Of a stretch of 33,969 bases of DNA, positions 1 to 6,583 are shown piece by piece; within the stretch, counting starts at the first letter, position 1, and each line of letters starts with the position of its first letter. The notes beneath the pieces are model-generated. The model was not told the DNA's origin. It was given only the letters and a program-made list of their open reading frames with translations, and did no database searches. Position numbers and translations under genes: made by a program. The stretch spans positions 1 to 33,969 of the forward strand of contig CAYTTY010000043.1 in assembly GCA_964440935.1 (NCBI GenBank), given 5' to 3'. Source of the stretch: WJJR01 sp964440935 (GTDB lineage: Bacteria > Zixibacteria > MSB-5A5 > WJJR01).

Positions 1-97
1 CACAAGCAATTACGACACTGTCTCGGTCCGCCACGACCGACGGGGATGACAGAGTTTAGAAATCCAAACGGAAAATAATTCTGACAATCGCTCTAAC
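1..97 (-). repeat. Dispersed repeat, left copy (inverted relative to right end)
   Basis: Read on the minus strand from position 97, the first 28 bases match the right end of the window from 33869 at 27 of 28 positions (shared core GTTAGAGCGATTGTCAGAAT). Beyond that the two copies stay alignable with gaps: both have a GTCATYCCCG block and then a TGTGTCATAAT-like block. This is a diverged dispersed repeat about 100 bp long. No coding potential is evident. Confidence 0.7.
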
Positions 98-469
98 CCG
101 GATATTTCACAAGCCCCACGGACAATCTCCGGTAACATGTTAACCCACTATAACTTGCGTATCGGAAAAGCTCGCCTTGGGCGGTTACACTTTGTCCCCC
201 GAATTCTCGGATGCGACGCGAGGACACACTACAACTCCGATCAATCAACCGTTTGGACCACAGTAAATTGTGGGGAATCTCGTGCGCCGCATCTAACGAA
301 ATGGTCAACTCTGGTGCAGGATCCGGGCTAAACGAAATCCCATTCAGCGTCTAAGTCATGGATTGATACAGCGTTGTGTCAGCGGTCGATCAAGGTGCCG
401 ATTGCAGGTGACGATAAATCAAAGTGATAGGCCTCACACCAATTAGACCGGACAGACTGGGGTGGCTGT
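98..469. other. Non-coding stretch upstream of the histidine kinase
   Basis: About 370 bases without a convincing gene. The short open frames on either strand lack a ribosome-binding site and any recognisable motif. No tRNA or structured RNA is apparent. A weak promoter-like pair (TTGCAG at 402-407, 17 bases, TGATAG at 425-430) would start transcription shortly before the kinase gene at 470, but this is only a suggestion. Confidence 0.5.
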
Positions 470-2272
470 ATGTCGGATGAACAGACGAAGTCGTTGAAGA
501 ACAACTCGAAAACGAAATCTGATCAACAACGTGAGAGTTCTGAACAGAGTTCAGCATCGCCATCTGATCGTTCGTCGCACTCATCGATCTTCGACAAGCT
601 CGTTGACTCCGGGCCGATCCAAACGACACGCACCGCATCCGAGCGTGCCGGCAACGACCGGTCGGTGCAGATTCAAAATCTCGAAGCGCTACTCGACATC
701 TCCAAGGCGATCAATTCGACGCTCGTGCTCGATGAAATCTTGCGCCGGGTGATGCGACACGCGATCGATCTGCTGCATGCCGAGCGCGGTTTTTTGATGT
801 TACTCGACGACAGCGGACGTTTGCAGTTCCGAATTGCACACAACATCCGCAAGGAATCGCTCGACACCGAGGAAGACTTTTATATTTCACGTTCCATTGC
901 GAACCGCGTCGCGGAGACCGGCGTCTCCGAATACACCTCGAATGCGCAGGAAGACCCGCGGTACGCGCATCAGAAATCGGTCGCGGAACTCAGCTTGCGG
1001 TTCATTATCTGCGTGCCGCTGAAGGTTAAAGACAACGTCATCGGCGTTTGTTATCTCGACAACCAATCGCGTGCCGGTCTCTTCGGTAAAAGCGACCTGC
1101 GGCTGTTCGAGTTGTTTGCGGAGCAGGCCTCGCTGGCGATTGAGAATGCCAAGCTGTATGAGCGCTTGCTGATGCTGACGCGTTACAACGAGAACGTTGT
1201 CAATCGCACACCGGTGGGAATCATCGTCGTCGATGAATCGTGCCGCGTGTTGACCTTCAACGATGCCGCCGAACGCATCTTCAAGGCGCCCGACGATGAT
1301 TGGACGAGCACCACCCTGGTCAATGAAGGCCGCACGCTGCTCGACATCATTCCACCGGCCGACCGCTCCTGGTTCAAGCGTGCACTCCGTGAAGTCGCCG
1401 TGCGGCAGAAGCCGCAGTCGAAGGATAAATACTTCGTCACCATCGCCGGGCGGGAACTGGTACTGTCACTGAAGATTTCACCGCTCAGCAATCTCCAAAA
1501 CGAATCACCGCGAATGATTGTCGTGGTGGAGGACATCACCGAGAAGACCATCCTCGAGAAGTATGTGATTCTCTCGGAGAAAATGGTGGCCAAAGGTGAA
1601 ATGGCGGCAGCCATCGCACACGAGATCAACAATCACCTCGAAATTCTGACTGCGCATGCCGAACTGCTGCCGCTGCATCTGAAAAACAATCGCCTCGAGA
1701 AGCTCCCCGACAGTTGCGGCAAGATTCTCGATTCGATCGACCGCATGACGCGTTTCACGCGCGGATTGATGGATTATTCGCAGGTCGATACCGACCTCGT
1801 CGAGTACAGTCTCAAGGATCTGGTCGAAGAGCACCTCTTCACGATTCGTCCGCTGCGGAAGTTCGCCAATGTGCGGTTCAATACGCATTTCGATCCCGAT
1901 GTCCCCCCGGTCAAGCTCGACGTGGGGCAAATTCAATCGGTGCTGTTGAATCTCTATTACAATGCCATTGATGCCTCCAAGCCCGAGGAACCGACGCGAA
2001 TCGACATCGCCGTGCGGCACCGCACCGATGAGCAGATGGTGGAGTTGACCATCACTGATTACGGGCAGGGAATGAGCGAGGACATATTGGCACGGATGTT
2101 CGAGCAGCGGTTCACCACCAAGAAAAACGGCCATGGCCTGGGGTTGTCGAACTGTCGCACGATCATACAGAACCACGGCGGAACGATTTCGGTGGATAGC
2201 ACACCGGGAGAGTCAACAACGTTCACGATTCTGCTCCCGGCGCGCCAGCCCTATTCCTCGTTCCAGAGTTAA
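470..2272 (+). CDS. GAF-PAS sensor histidine kinase (cytosolic)
   Basis: This is a 600-residue two-component sensor kinase. Residues 1-70 are low-complexity and rich in Ser, Gln, Lys and Asp. A GAF domain follows (about 77-230), then a PAS domain (about 240-358) and the HisKA dimerisation segment with the phospho-acceptor His near 384 in AIAHEINN. The ATPase domain shows an N-box (NLYYNAIDA, about 494), G1 (DYGQGM, about 530) and G2 (GHGLGLS, about 554). There is no membrane segment or signal peptide, so it should sense an internal signal through GAF or PAS. The start is the ATG 5 bases after GGGGTGG. No response regulator is encoded nearby. The next gene on the same strand, 36 bases on, is a Ser/Thr kinase, so the pair is probably co-transcribed and may share one signalling route. 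The ligand and the phosphotransfer partner cannot be read from the sequence. Confidence 0.93.
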   Translation: MSDEQTKSLKNNSKTKSDQQRESSEQSSASPSDRSSHSSIFDKLVDSGPIQTTRTASERAGNDRSVQIQNLEALLDISKAINSTLVLDEILRRVMRHAIDLLHAERGFLMLLDDSGRLQFRIAHNIRKESLDTEEDFYISRSIANRVAETGVSEYTSNAQEDPRYAHQKSVAELSLRFIICVPLKVKDNVIGVCYLDNQSRAGLFGKSDLRLFELFAEQASLAIENAKLYERLLMLTRYNENVVNRTPVGIIVVDESCRVLTFNDAAERIFKAPDDDWTSTTLVNEGRTLLDIIPPADRSWFKRALREVAVRQKPQSKDKYFVTIAGRELVLSLKISPLSNLQNESPRMIVVVEDITEKTILEKYVILSEKMVAKGEMAAAIAHEINNHLEILTAHAELLPLHLKNNRLEKLPDSCGKILDSIDRMTRFTRGLMDYSQVDTDLVEYSLKDLVEEHLFTIRPLRKFANVRFNTHFDPDVPPVKLDVGQIQSVLLNLYYNAIDASKPEEPTRIDIAVRHRTDEQMVELTITDYGQGMSEDILARMFEQRFTTKKNGHGLGLSNCRTIIQNHGGTISVDSTPGESTTFTILLPARQPYSSFQS

Positions 2273-2308
2273 GGACATTGGTCACGCCGCAACGGAAGGC
2301 GGTGTGAG

Positions 2309-5300
2309 TTGCGTAGCGACACCATGGCGAACAACAGTGTCCAGATCGGTCCCTATACCGGGACGCCGGTCGCCGATGGCGGGTTCGCTTCGGTTTATCG
2401 CGGCACGCACGCGTCATCCGGCCATCCGGTCGCCATCAAATGGTCGCTTCCCAATGCCGACCATGACCTGATTGTACCGGCGGCCGCAGAAATCGCGGTC
2501 CTCAGTGAACTCTCCCATCCGCAGATTCCCCGCTTGTACGGATTCGGTTGGTACGGGGTCCGTCCGTATCTCGTCACCGACTGGATCAACGGACAGGCGC
2601 TTTGGTCCGAGACAGAGTCACCGGCGATCGACGATATCGGCGTGGTGTTACGCCGAATCACCGAATTGCTGGACTTCCTTCATCACCGCGATTGGGTGCA
2701 TGGTGATATCAAACCGGAGAACTTCCTGTGGGGTCACCTATGCCGTTTGGTCGTTGACGGCGAAGCGACTCAATCGCAAGATCCTGCGCTGTATCTGATC
2801 GACTTTGGTCTGGCTCGCCGGACGGCCGACCGCGACCGTCCCCGTGGCGCCGGCACAATTGGTTACACCGCGCCCGAATTCCTCGATCGCCAGCCCGCCG
2901 ATGGGCGCGCCGACTGGTATTCGGTGGGGTGCATGCTGTACGAATGGATCTACGGCCAACGTCCCTTCGCGGCCGATGATCCCGCCGAAGAAGTGAGCGC
3001 CCATCTTGAACAGCCACCCGACTGTGACCGTCAGATGGTTCGCGATGTCCCCGACTGGATACTTGAATTAACGCATCGGCTGCTGGCCAAACACCCCGAT
3101 GATCGTGCCCGGGATGCATCGGCAATTCCCGAATGGGTCGCTCAGCATGATCCCGCGTGCGATATCGTACGAATCCGGCAACGTCACCTGTTACATCATC
3201 GGGACTCGTCAAATCTCCGCTTACAGCAGTCAGAGCGGGCAATTGTTGATCAAATCGAGTGGACGGCCCGTGCCGGTTTCTCGCGGCACTGGACCGTCAC
3301 CATCGACCGGACTCGCATTCCTGCACTGACCACCGGATTAGCGCAGCGATTCCATGCCTGCGAGCGGCCCATCAGCATTACACGAAAGGACGATCACCAG
3401 CCGCTGCGGGTGTCCGGGGCAAACGATACCGACGATGCGTTGCCTGAAACAGCGGTTGAGTTTGATTCGCTGGTTTCCAATTTGCACGATAACGATCACG
3501 CGGTCGATGTCTGTGCACTTCCCTGGCAGCTCTTCGTCACGCAACAGTATCTCGCCCAAATCCTGGGGCCGGTGGCCGCCGACCAATGGACGCCGAGTAT
3601 ATTCGCTATCACCGATGGACTGCCCAACGCGTTGTCACATCTGCTGGGCTTTCTGATACGTCGTGGCTTTGTCACTCATGACGGGACCTCCTGTCACATC
3701 GATTCCGTCGGATTGGACCAGTGGCAGCAATCAATCGAAGCGCTCGCCACCTTCAACGATGTCATCGGTCAATTGAGCGCCGATGAGCGACGCTTGTGTG
3801 ATTGGTTTGCGGTCGGACGGGGATTGGCACAAACCGATGTGCTCAGCGATATCGCCGGAGTGTCGCCGGATCGTTTCAAAGTCGCGCTGCACTCACTACG
3901 CCGTCGTGGGGTCATTGTCCCACGCCCGGGGTTTGACGGTAACACATTTTTCGACTGGCGTATGCGCTTGCCCTCCGTCGCGGCCTTGTGGCGCACGCAT
4001 ATGCCTGAACGCATGCGTCGACGGCACGCCCTCACGCTGGCGACGATACTCGAGAGTTGCTCGGTGGAAGCCGACGTCCGCGTGCTCGGTGTGATGGCGG
4101 AGTGTTTTGTCGAAGCCGGATCGTACGAAAAGGGCGTCCACTATTGCACGCGCGTTTGCAGCGAGCACCTGAAAGCCAACCGGCAGGACGCCGCCCGTCC
4201 CTATGTCGACTTGGGCGAGCGTGCGGCCATGCAATTGCCGGCTGGGAGAACACAGGCGCATTGGCTTGGACGCGCCCGCATGGCGCGCGGCGATTACGAA
4301 AAAGCGTGCGGACAACTTGATGATGCACGCAAGACGTATGTCGAGCTGTTGGCACTCGGTCGCCGGTGTGGCGATCGCCAATTGCTTGCCGAAACGCTGA
4401 AAGATCTCAGCAGTTTGTATAAGATGACGCGCCGATTTGAAAAGGGCACATGGGCCGCACGGCGCGCACTTCAGTTGTTTGAACAGATCGGTGACCGCAA
4501 TGAAGTCGCCCGGACATTGAACAATCTCGGCAACATGTACTGGGTGGCCAGTGATCGCGTGGCAGCGCGCAAGTATTACCACGACGCTCTCAGTATTGCC
4601 AAACAGTTTGATGATGATCGTCTCGAAGCGCTGATTCTGTCCAATCTCGGTGCGACATACTGGGGTGACCATGACTTTCAGCGCGCGGAATCGTACTACC
4701 GTCAGTCGCTGGCGTTGCGCGAACGCATCGAGGAGCCGGTCGAAACCGCCGGCACGCTGAACAACCTCGGTGTCCTGGCGATGGATCAAGGGCAATTGGC
4801 CGACGCCGACCATCATCTCCGACGGGCCATTCATCTGAATTTGAGTGTCGGCGCAGAGGCCGAAGCGGTATTCAATCGCGGCAACCTGATGCAGGTGGCG
4901 CTTGAACGCGGCGATTTGCGCACCGTAATTTCAGAAGGGGAAATCGCCTTTCGCGATTCGGACGCGTTGGGCGATGTGGCGACCGCAGCCGAAGTGGGCG
5001 GACTCCTCGCCGAAGCGTATCTGCGAGCCGGCGACTTCCGTCTGGCGCGGCACTTTCTCGACGATGCGACCAAACGCGCACAGGGACAGAAAAACAATGA
5101 TCTGTCGGCGCATCTTGGACTGATCGATGCGATGGCATCACTGCGTTTACGGCAGATTGACGCCACTGAACAAACACTTGAGCGAATTCTCCCGCTCGTC
5201 GCCAGGGCGGCCATGCCGCGCATGTATCTCGATTCGGTGCTGCTCAAGTTGCATGTCGCTGTGGCACGCAAAAATTACGAGAACGCCGACCGCATCTGGT

Positions 5301-5785
5301 TGGAAGGCTGCGGCGAAGCACGGGCGATTTCGGCTCCACATAAAGAGGCACAGATGTGCCTGGCGCGATTGGGCAATGATCCGTCGGCACAATACCCCGA
5401 AGAAGCCGTACGTTTCATTGAACGGTTTCTGGCGGGCAACGATGAATGGTCATGGGCACCGGAGTTGTTTGTCTGGCGAGCCTTGAAGAACGTCCAAGAC
5501 GCTGCTCATGATACCGCGGAATCCGACGCCGCGTGGGCGATTGACCGTCTGCGCATTCACGGCAATTGGGAGACGCTGTGGAGAGCGCTTGTCGTCTATG
5601 GACTGTCGTTCCATGCCCGCAGCGATTATGAGCCGGCGCTGAGCGCCTTTACCGAGGCGACCACCATTCTCGCGGAGATCGCCAAGACGATCGACGATCC
5701 GACGCAGCGCGAACGCTACAACGATCATCCGTTGGCATCTCGTTGTCACGAACACCGCGAACGGATCCTGGAATTGGTCTCGTAA
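2309..5785 (+). CDS. Ser/Thr protein kinase with degenerate STAND-like middle and TPR tail
   Basis: About 1158 residues. The kinase domain occupies roughly residues 10-270: the ATP-binding Lys is in VAIKW, the catalytic loop reads HGDIKPEN (HGD replacing HRD), and DFG and an APE-type GYTAPEF follow. The middle (about 300-610) has the layout of MalT/PknK-type STAND ATPases: a region that should hold the P-loop, then a winged-helix-like segment beginning LSADERRLCDWFAVG. I find no GxxxxGK[ST] there. From about 650 to 1130 there are many tetratricopeptide repeats (for example ARTLNNLGNMY, AGTLNNLGVLA). Architecture resembles PknK-like regulators that gather protein partners on the TPRs. The TTG start at 2309 has GGAAGG nine bases upstream; the ATG at 2324 lacks such a site but would lose only five residues. 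The gene follows the histidine kinase by 36 bases and looks co-transcribed with it. Kinase assignment is secure; substrate and signal are unknown. Confidence 0.9.
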   Translation: MRSDTMANNSVQIGPYTGTPVADGGFASVYRGTHASSGHPVAIKWSLPNADHDLIVPAAAEIAVLSELSHPQIPRLYGFGWYGVRPYLVTDWINGQALWSETESPAIDDIGVVLRRITELLDFLHHRDWVHGDIKPENFLWGHLCRLVVDGEATQSQDPALYLIDFGLARRTADRDRPRGAGTIGYTAPEFLDRQPADGRADWYSVGCMLYEWIYGQRPFAADDPAEEVSAHLEQPPDCDRQMVRDVPDWILELTHRLLAKHPDDRARDASAIPEWVAQHDPACDIVRIRQRHLLHHRDSSNLRLQQSERAIVDQIEWTARAGFSRHWTVTIDRTRIPALTTGLAQRFHACERPISITRKDDHQPLRVSGANDTDDALPETAVEFDSLVSNLHDNDHAVDVCALPWQLFVTQQYLAQILGPVAADQWTPSIFAITDGLPNALSHLLGFLIRRGFVTHDGTSCHIDSVGLDQWQQSIEALATFNDVIGQLSADERRLCDWFAVGRGLAQTDVLSDIAGVSPDRFKVALHSLRRRGVIVPRPGFDGNTFFDWRMRLPSVAALWRTHMPERMRRRHALTLATILESCSVEADVRVLGVMAECFVEAGSYEKGVHYCTRVCSEHLKANRQDAARPYVDLGERAAMQLPAGRTQAHWLGRARMARGDYEKACGQLDDARKTYVELLALGRRCGDRQLLAETLKDLSSLYKMTRRFEKGTWAARRALQLFEQIGDRNEVARTLNNLGNMYWVASDRVAARKYYHDALSIAKQFDDDRLEALILSNLGATYWGDHDFQRAESYYRQSLALRERIEEPVETAGTLNNLGVLAMDQGQLADADHHLRRAIHLNLSVGAEAEAVFNRGNLMQVALERGDLRTVISEGEIAFRDSDALGDVATAAEVGGLLAEAYLRAGDFRLARHFLDDATKRAQGQKNNDLSAHLGLIDAMASLRLRQIDATEQTLERILPLVARAAMPRMYLDSVLLKLHVAVARKNYENADRIWLEGCGEARAISAPHKEAQMCLARLGNDPSAQYPEEAVRFIERFLAGNDEWSWAPELFVWRALKNVQDAAHDTAESDAAWAIDRLRIHGNWETLWRALVVYGLSFHARSDYEPALSAFTEATTILAEIAKTIDDPTQRERYNDHPLASRCHEHRERILELVS

Positions 5786-5820
5786 CGTGTATTGCCTGTA
5801 AGCGGGAGGGGAAAATAGGT

Positions 5821-5844
5821 CGGCCGCCGCGAATGCGGCGGCCG
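5821..5844 (-). terminator. GC-rich hairpin after the 25-codon gene
   Basis: The sequence CGGCCGCCGC-GAAT-GCGGCGGCCG forms a perfect 10-bp stem with a 4-base loop. On the minus strand it is followed by ACCTATTTTC, an interrupted U-run, and it begins 22 bases after the stop codon of the 25-codon gene. On the plus strand no T-run follows, so it suits the peptide transcript better than the kinase operon. Confidence 0.65.
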
Positions 5845-5866
5845 CCGGTGACGTCCGGAAGTTGGC

Positions 5867-5944
5867 TTACGCACCACCAACACGTGCGCCGAGCGGTGCG
5901 ATCTTCTCTTCCAGAAGCTCAACTTCCAAGGTGTAGATCTCCAT
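5867..5944 (-). CDS. 25-residue peptide, candidate RiPP-like precursor
   Basis: A tiny gene with strong expression signals. It begins MEIYTLEVELLEEK and ends in ARVGGA before TAA. The first 14 residues are acidic and amphipathic; after a Pro the last ten are small and flexible (Gly, Ala, Val) with one Arg. There is no Cys and no hydrophobic signal segment. The Shine-Dalgarno AAGGGAGGTGA lies about 7 bases before the ATG, among the best in the window, and a stable hairpin follows the stop. The nearest gene upstream on the same strand, 636 bases away, encodes a PqqD-like/site-2 protease/HlyD fusion, which makes a processed and exported peptide the leading idea. The acidic N-terminus would act as leader and the GARVGGA-like end as core or cleavage zone. 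Alternatives are a regulatory upstream peptide or a small structural or stress peptide. I do not recognise it as a named family. That it is translated is likely; its function is inference. Confidence 0.72.
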   Translation of the reverse strand: MEIYTLEVELLEEKIAPLGARVGGA

Positions 5945-5977
5945 CAACTCACCTCCCTTCTCAATAACAGGTGGTTG
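5945..5977 (-). promoter_or_regulatory. Possible Shine-Dalgarno-sequestering hairpin of the 25-codon gene
   Basis: On the minus-strand RNA the segment CAACCACCU (5977-5969) can pair with AGGUGAGUUG (5954-5945), giving nine pairs with one bulged A and a 14-base loop. The 3' arm contains part of the Shine-Dalgarno and runs up to the ATG at 5944. If formed it would restrict translation of the peptide. It is seen as base complementarity only; no folding energy was computed. Confidence 0.4.
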
Positions 5978-6011
5978 ACTGGGCCGGTCACCACACCGGC
6001 CCGGTTTCTTT
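5978..6011 (+). terminator. Intrinsic terminator in plus direction, beyond the 25-codon gene
   Basis: ACTGGGCCGGT-CACCAC-ACCGGCCCGGT makes an 11-bp stem with one G-U-type pair, and TTTCTTT (6005-6011) follows on the plus strand. This is the only T-tailed hairpin I see after the Ser/Thr kinase stop at 5785. Transcripts of the kinase operon may therefore run across the peptide gene in antisense before ending here. On the minus strand the same stem sits just upstream of the peptide ribosome-binding site and has no U-run. Confidence 0.6.
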
Positions 6012-6450
6012 ATGGTCACATCAACTCATGGCATTTGTCCCATTGGCACTCTCCACAAGCCGACTCTCCAACGTTTCTGTGTGGCGTCGCCCCCTCGGGT
6101 GAGGCGCGCCAGAATGTGTTGTGCAGTAACCAAGCGGTAACAGCGGGCACTGCGACGTGGCCAGTGATGTCGTCCAACGCCCGCGGCCCAGATGATCTCA
6201 CTGGAATAAAGATGCCTGTATGGTGTTTAGTCAATACACGGTGATCAAAAACTGCACAAATCGAGGCATCGAGGGCGACTCTTATACTTTATATTGTACT
6301 TGCCGAGCTTGTGAATACAATATCTATGATTATGAAATTCGATGTAAATCTCTCAGATTTCGAGTGTTTCTGCAAGCCGTAGTCAAGAAGGAATGTGGAA
6401 AACTCAATCGACGGATTGCCGAACCGTAGCTCGGCGTGCGCAGAATGTCG
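6012..6450. other. Leader or intergenic region upstream of the 25-codon gene
   Basis: No secure gene. On the minus strand two promoter-like pairs point at the peptide gene: TTGACT (6234-6229) with TTTATT (6210-6205) at 18 bases, and TTGTAT (6320-6315) with TACAAT (6298-6293) at 16 bases in a markedly AT-rich stretch. Either would leave a leader of some 250-350 bases. An open frame at 6016-6234 (minus) starting with TTG and ending in CGECQWDKCHELM has no ribosome-binding site. I regard it as unproven, possibly a remnant. Confidence 0.4.
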
Positions 6451-6583
6451 GGTGGGTGGTTCACAATGACGCTTGCCAGAGCGTCACTGAGGTCCACCCA
6501 CATTTCGATTTGGTCACAACCTGCGATTGGTGGGTGAACCTCGTCATCGCTCGCTCGCGCGATGACGAGAACCATCCACCCTA
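6451..6583. repeat. Pair of inverted REP-like palindromes overlapping a stop codon
   Basis: Two hairpin units lie head to head. The first has an outer GGGTGG/CCACCC stem (6454-6459 with 6494-6499) and an inner TGACGCT/AGCGTCA stem (6467-6473 with 6480-6486). The second has TCGTCATCGC/GCGATGACGA (6541-6550 with 6559-6568) inside a GGTGG/CCACC outer stem. The reverse complement of the first resembles the second, so they look like an inverted doublet of one repeat family. The second unit abuts and slightly overlaps the last codons (Ser-Trp-Trp-stop) of the protease/HlyD fusion. Confidence 0.6.

Noticed and set aside
93..308. 71-codon minus-strand frame near the left end
   Set aside because: No ribosome-binding site and no family motif, and its stop codon lies in the repeat at 97-1.
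98..469. Possible tRNA or small RNA near 270-330
   Set aside because: No cloverleaf, no anticodon arm and no TTCGA-type T-loop could be built.
1505..2176. 223-codon minus-strand frame opposite the histidine kinase
   Set aside because: Mirror frame of a clear kinase domain, without start signal or recognisable family.
3896..4834. 312-codon minus-strand frame opposite the TPR kinase
   Set aside because: It is antisense to a well-supported kinase-TPR gene, has no motif or start signal, and arises from codon bias of the real frame.
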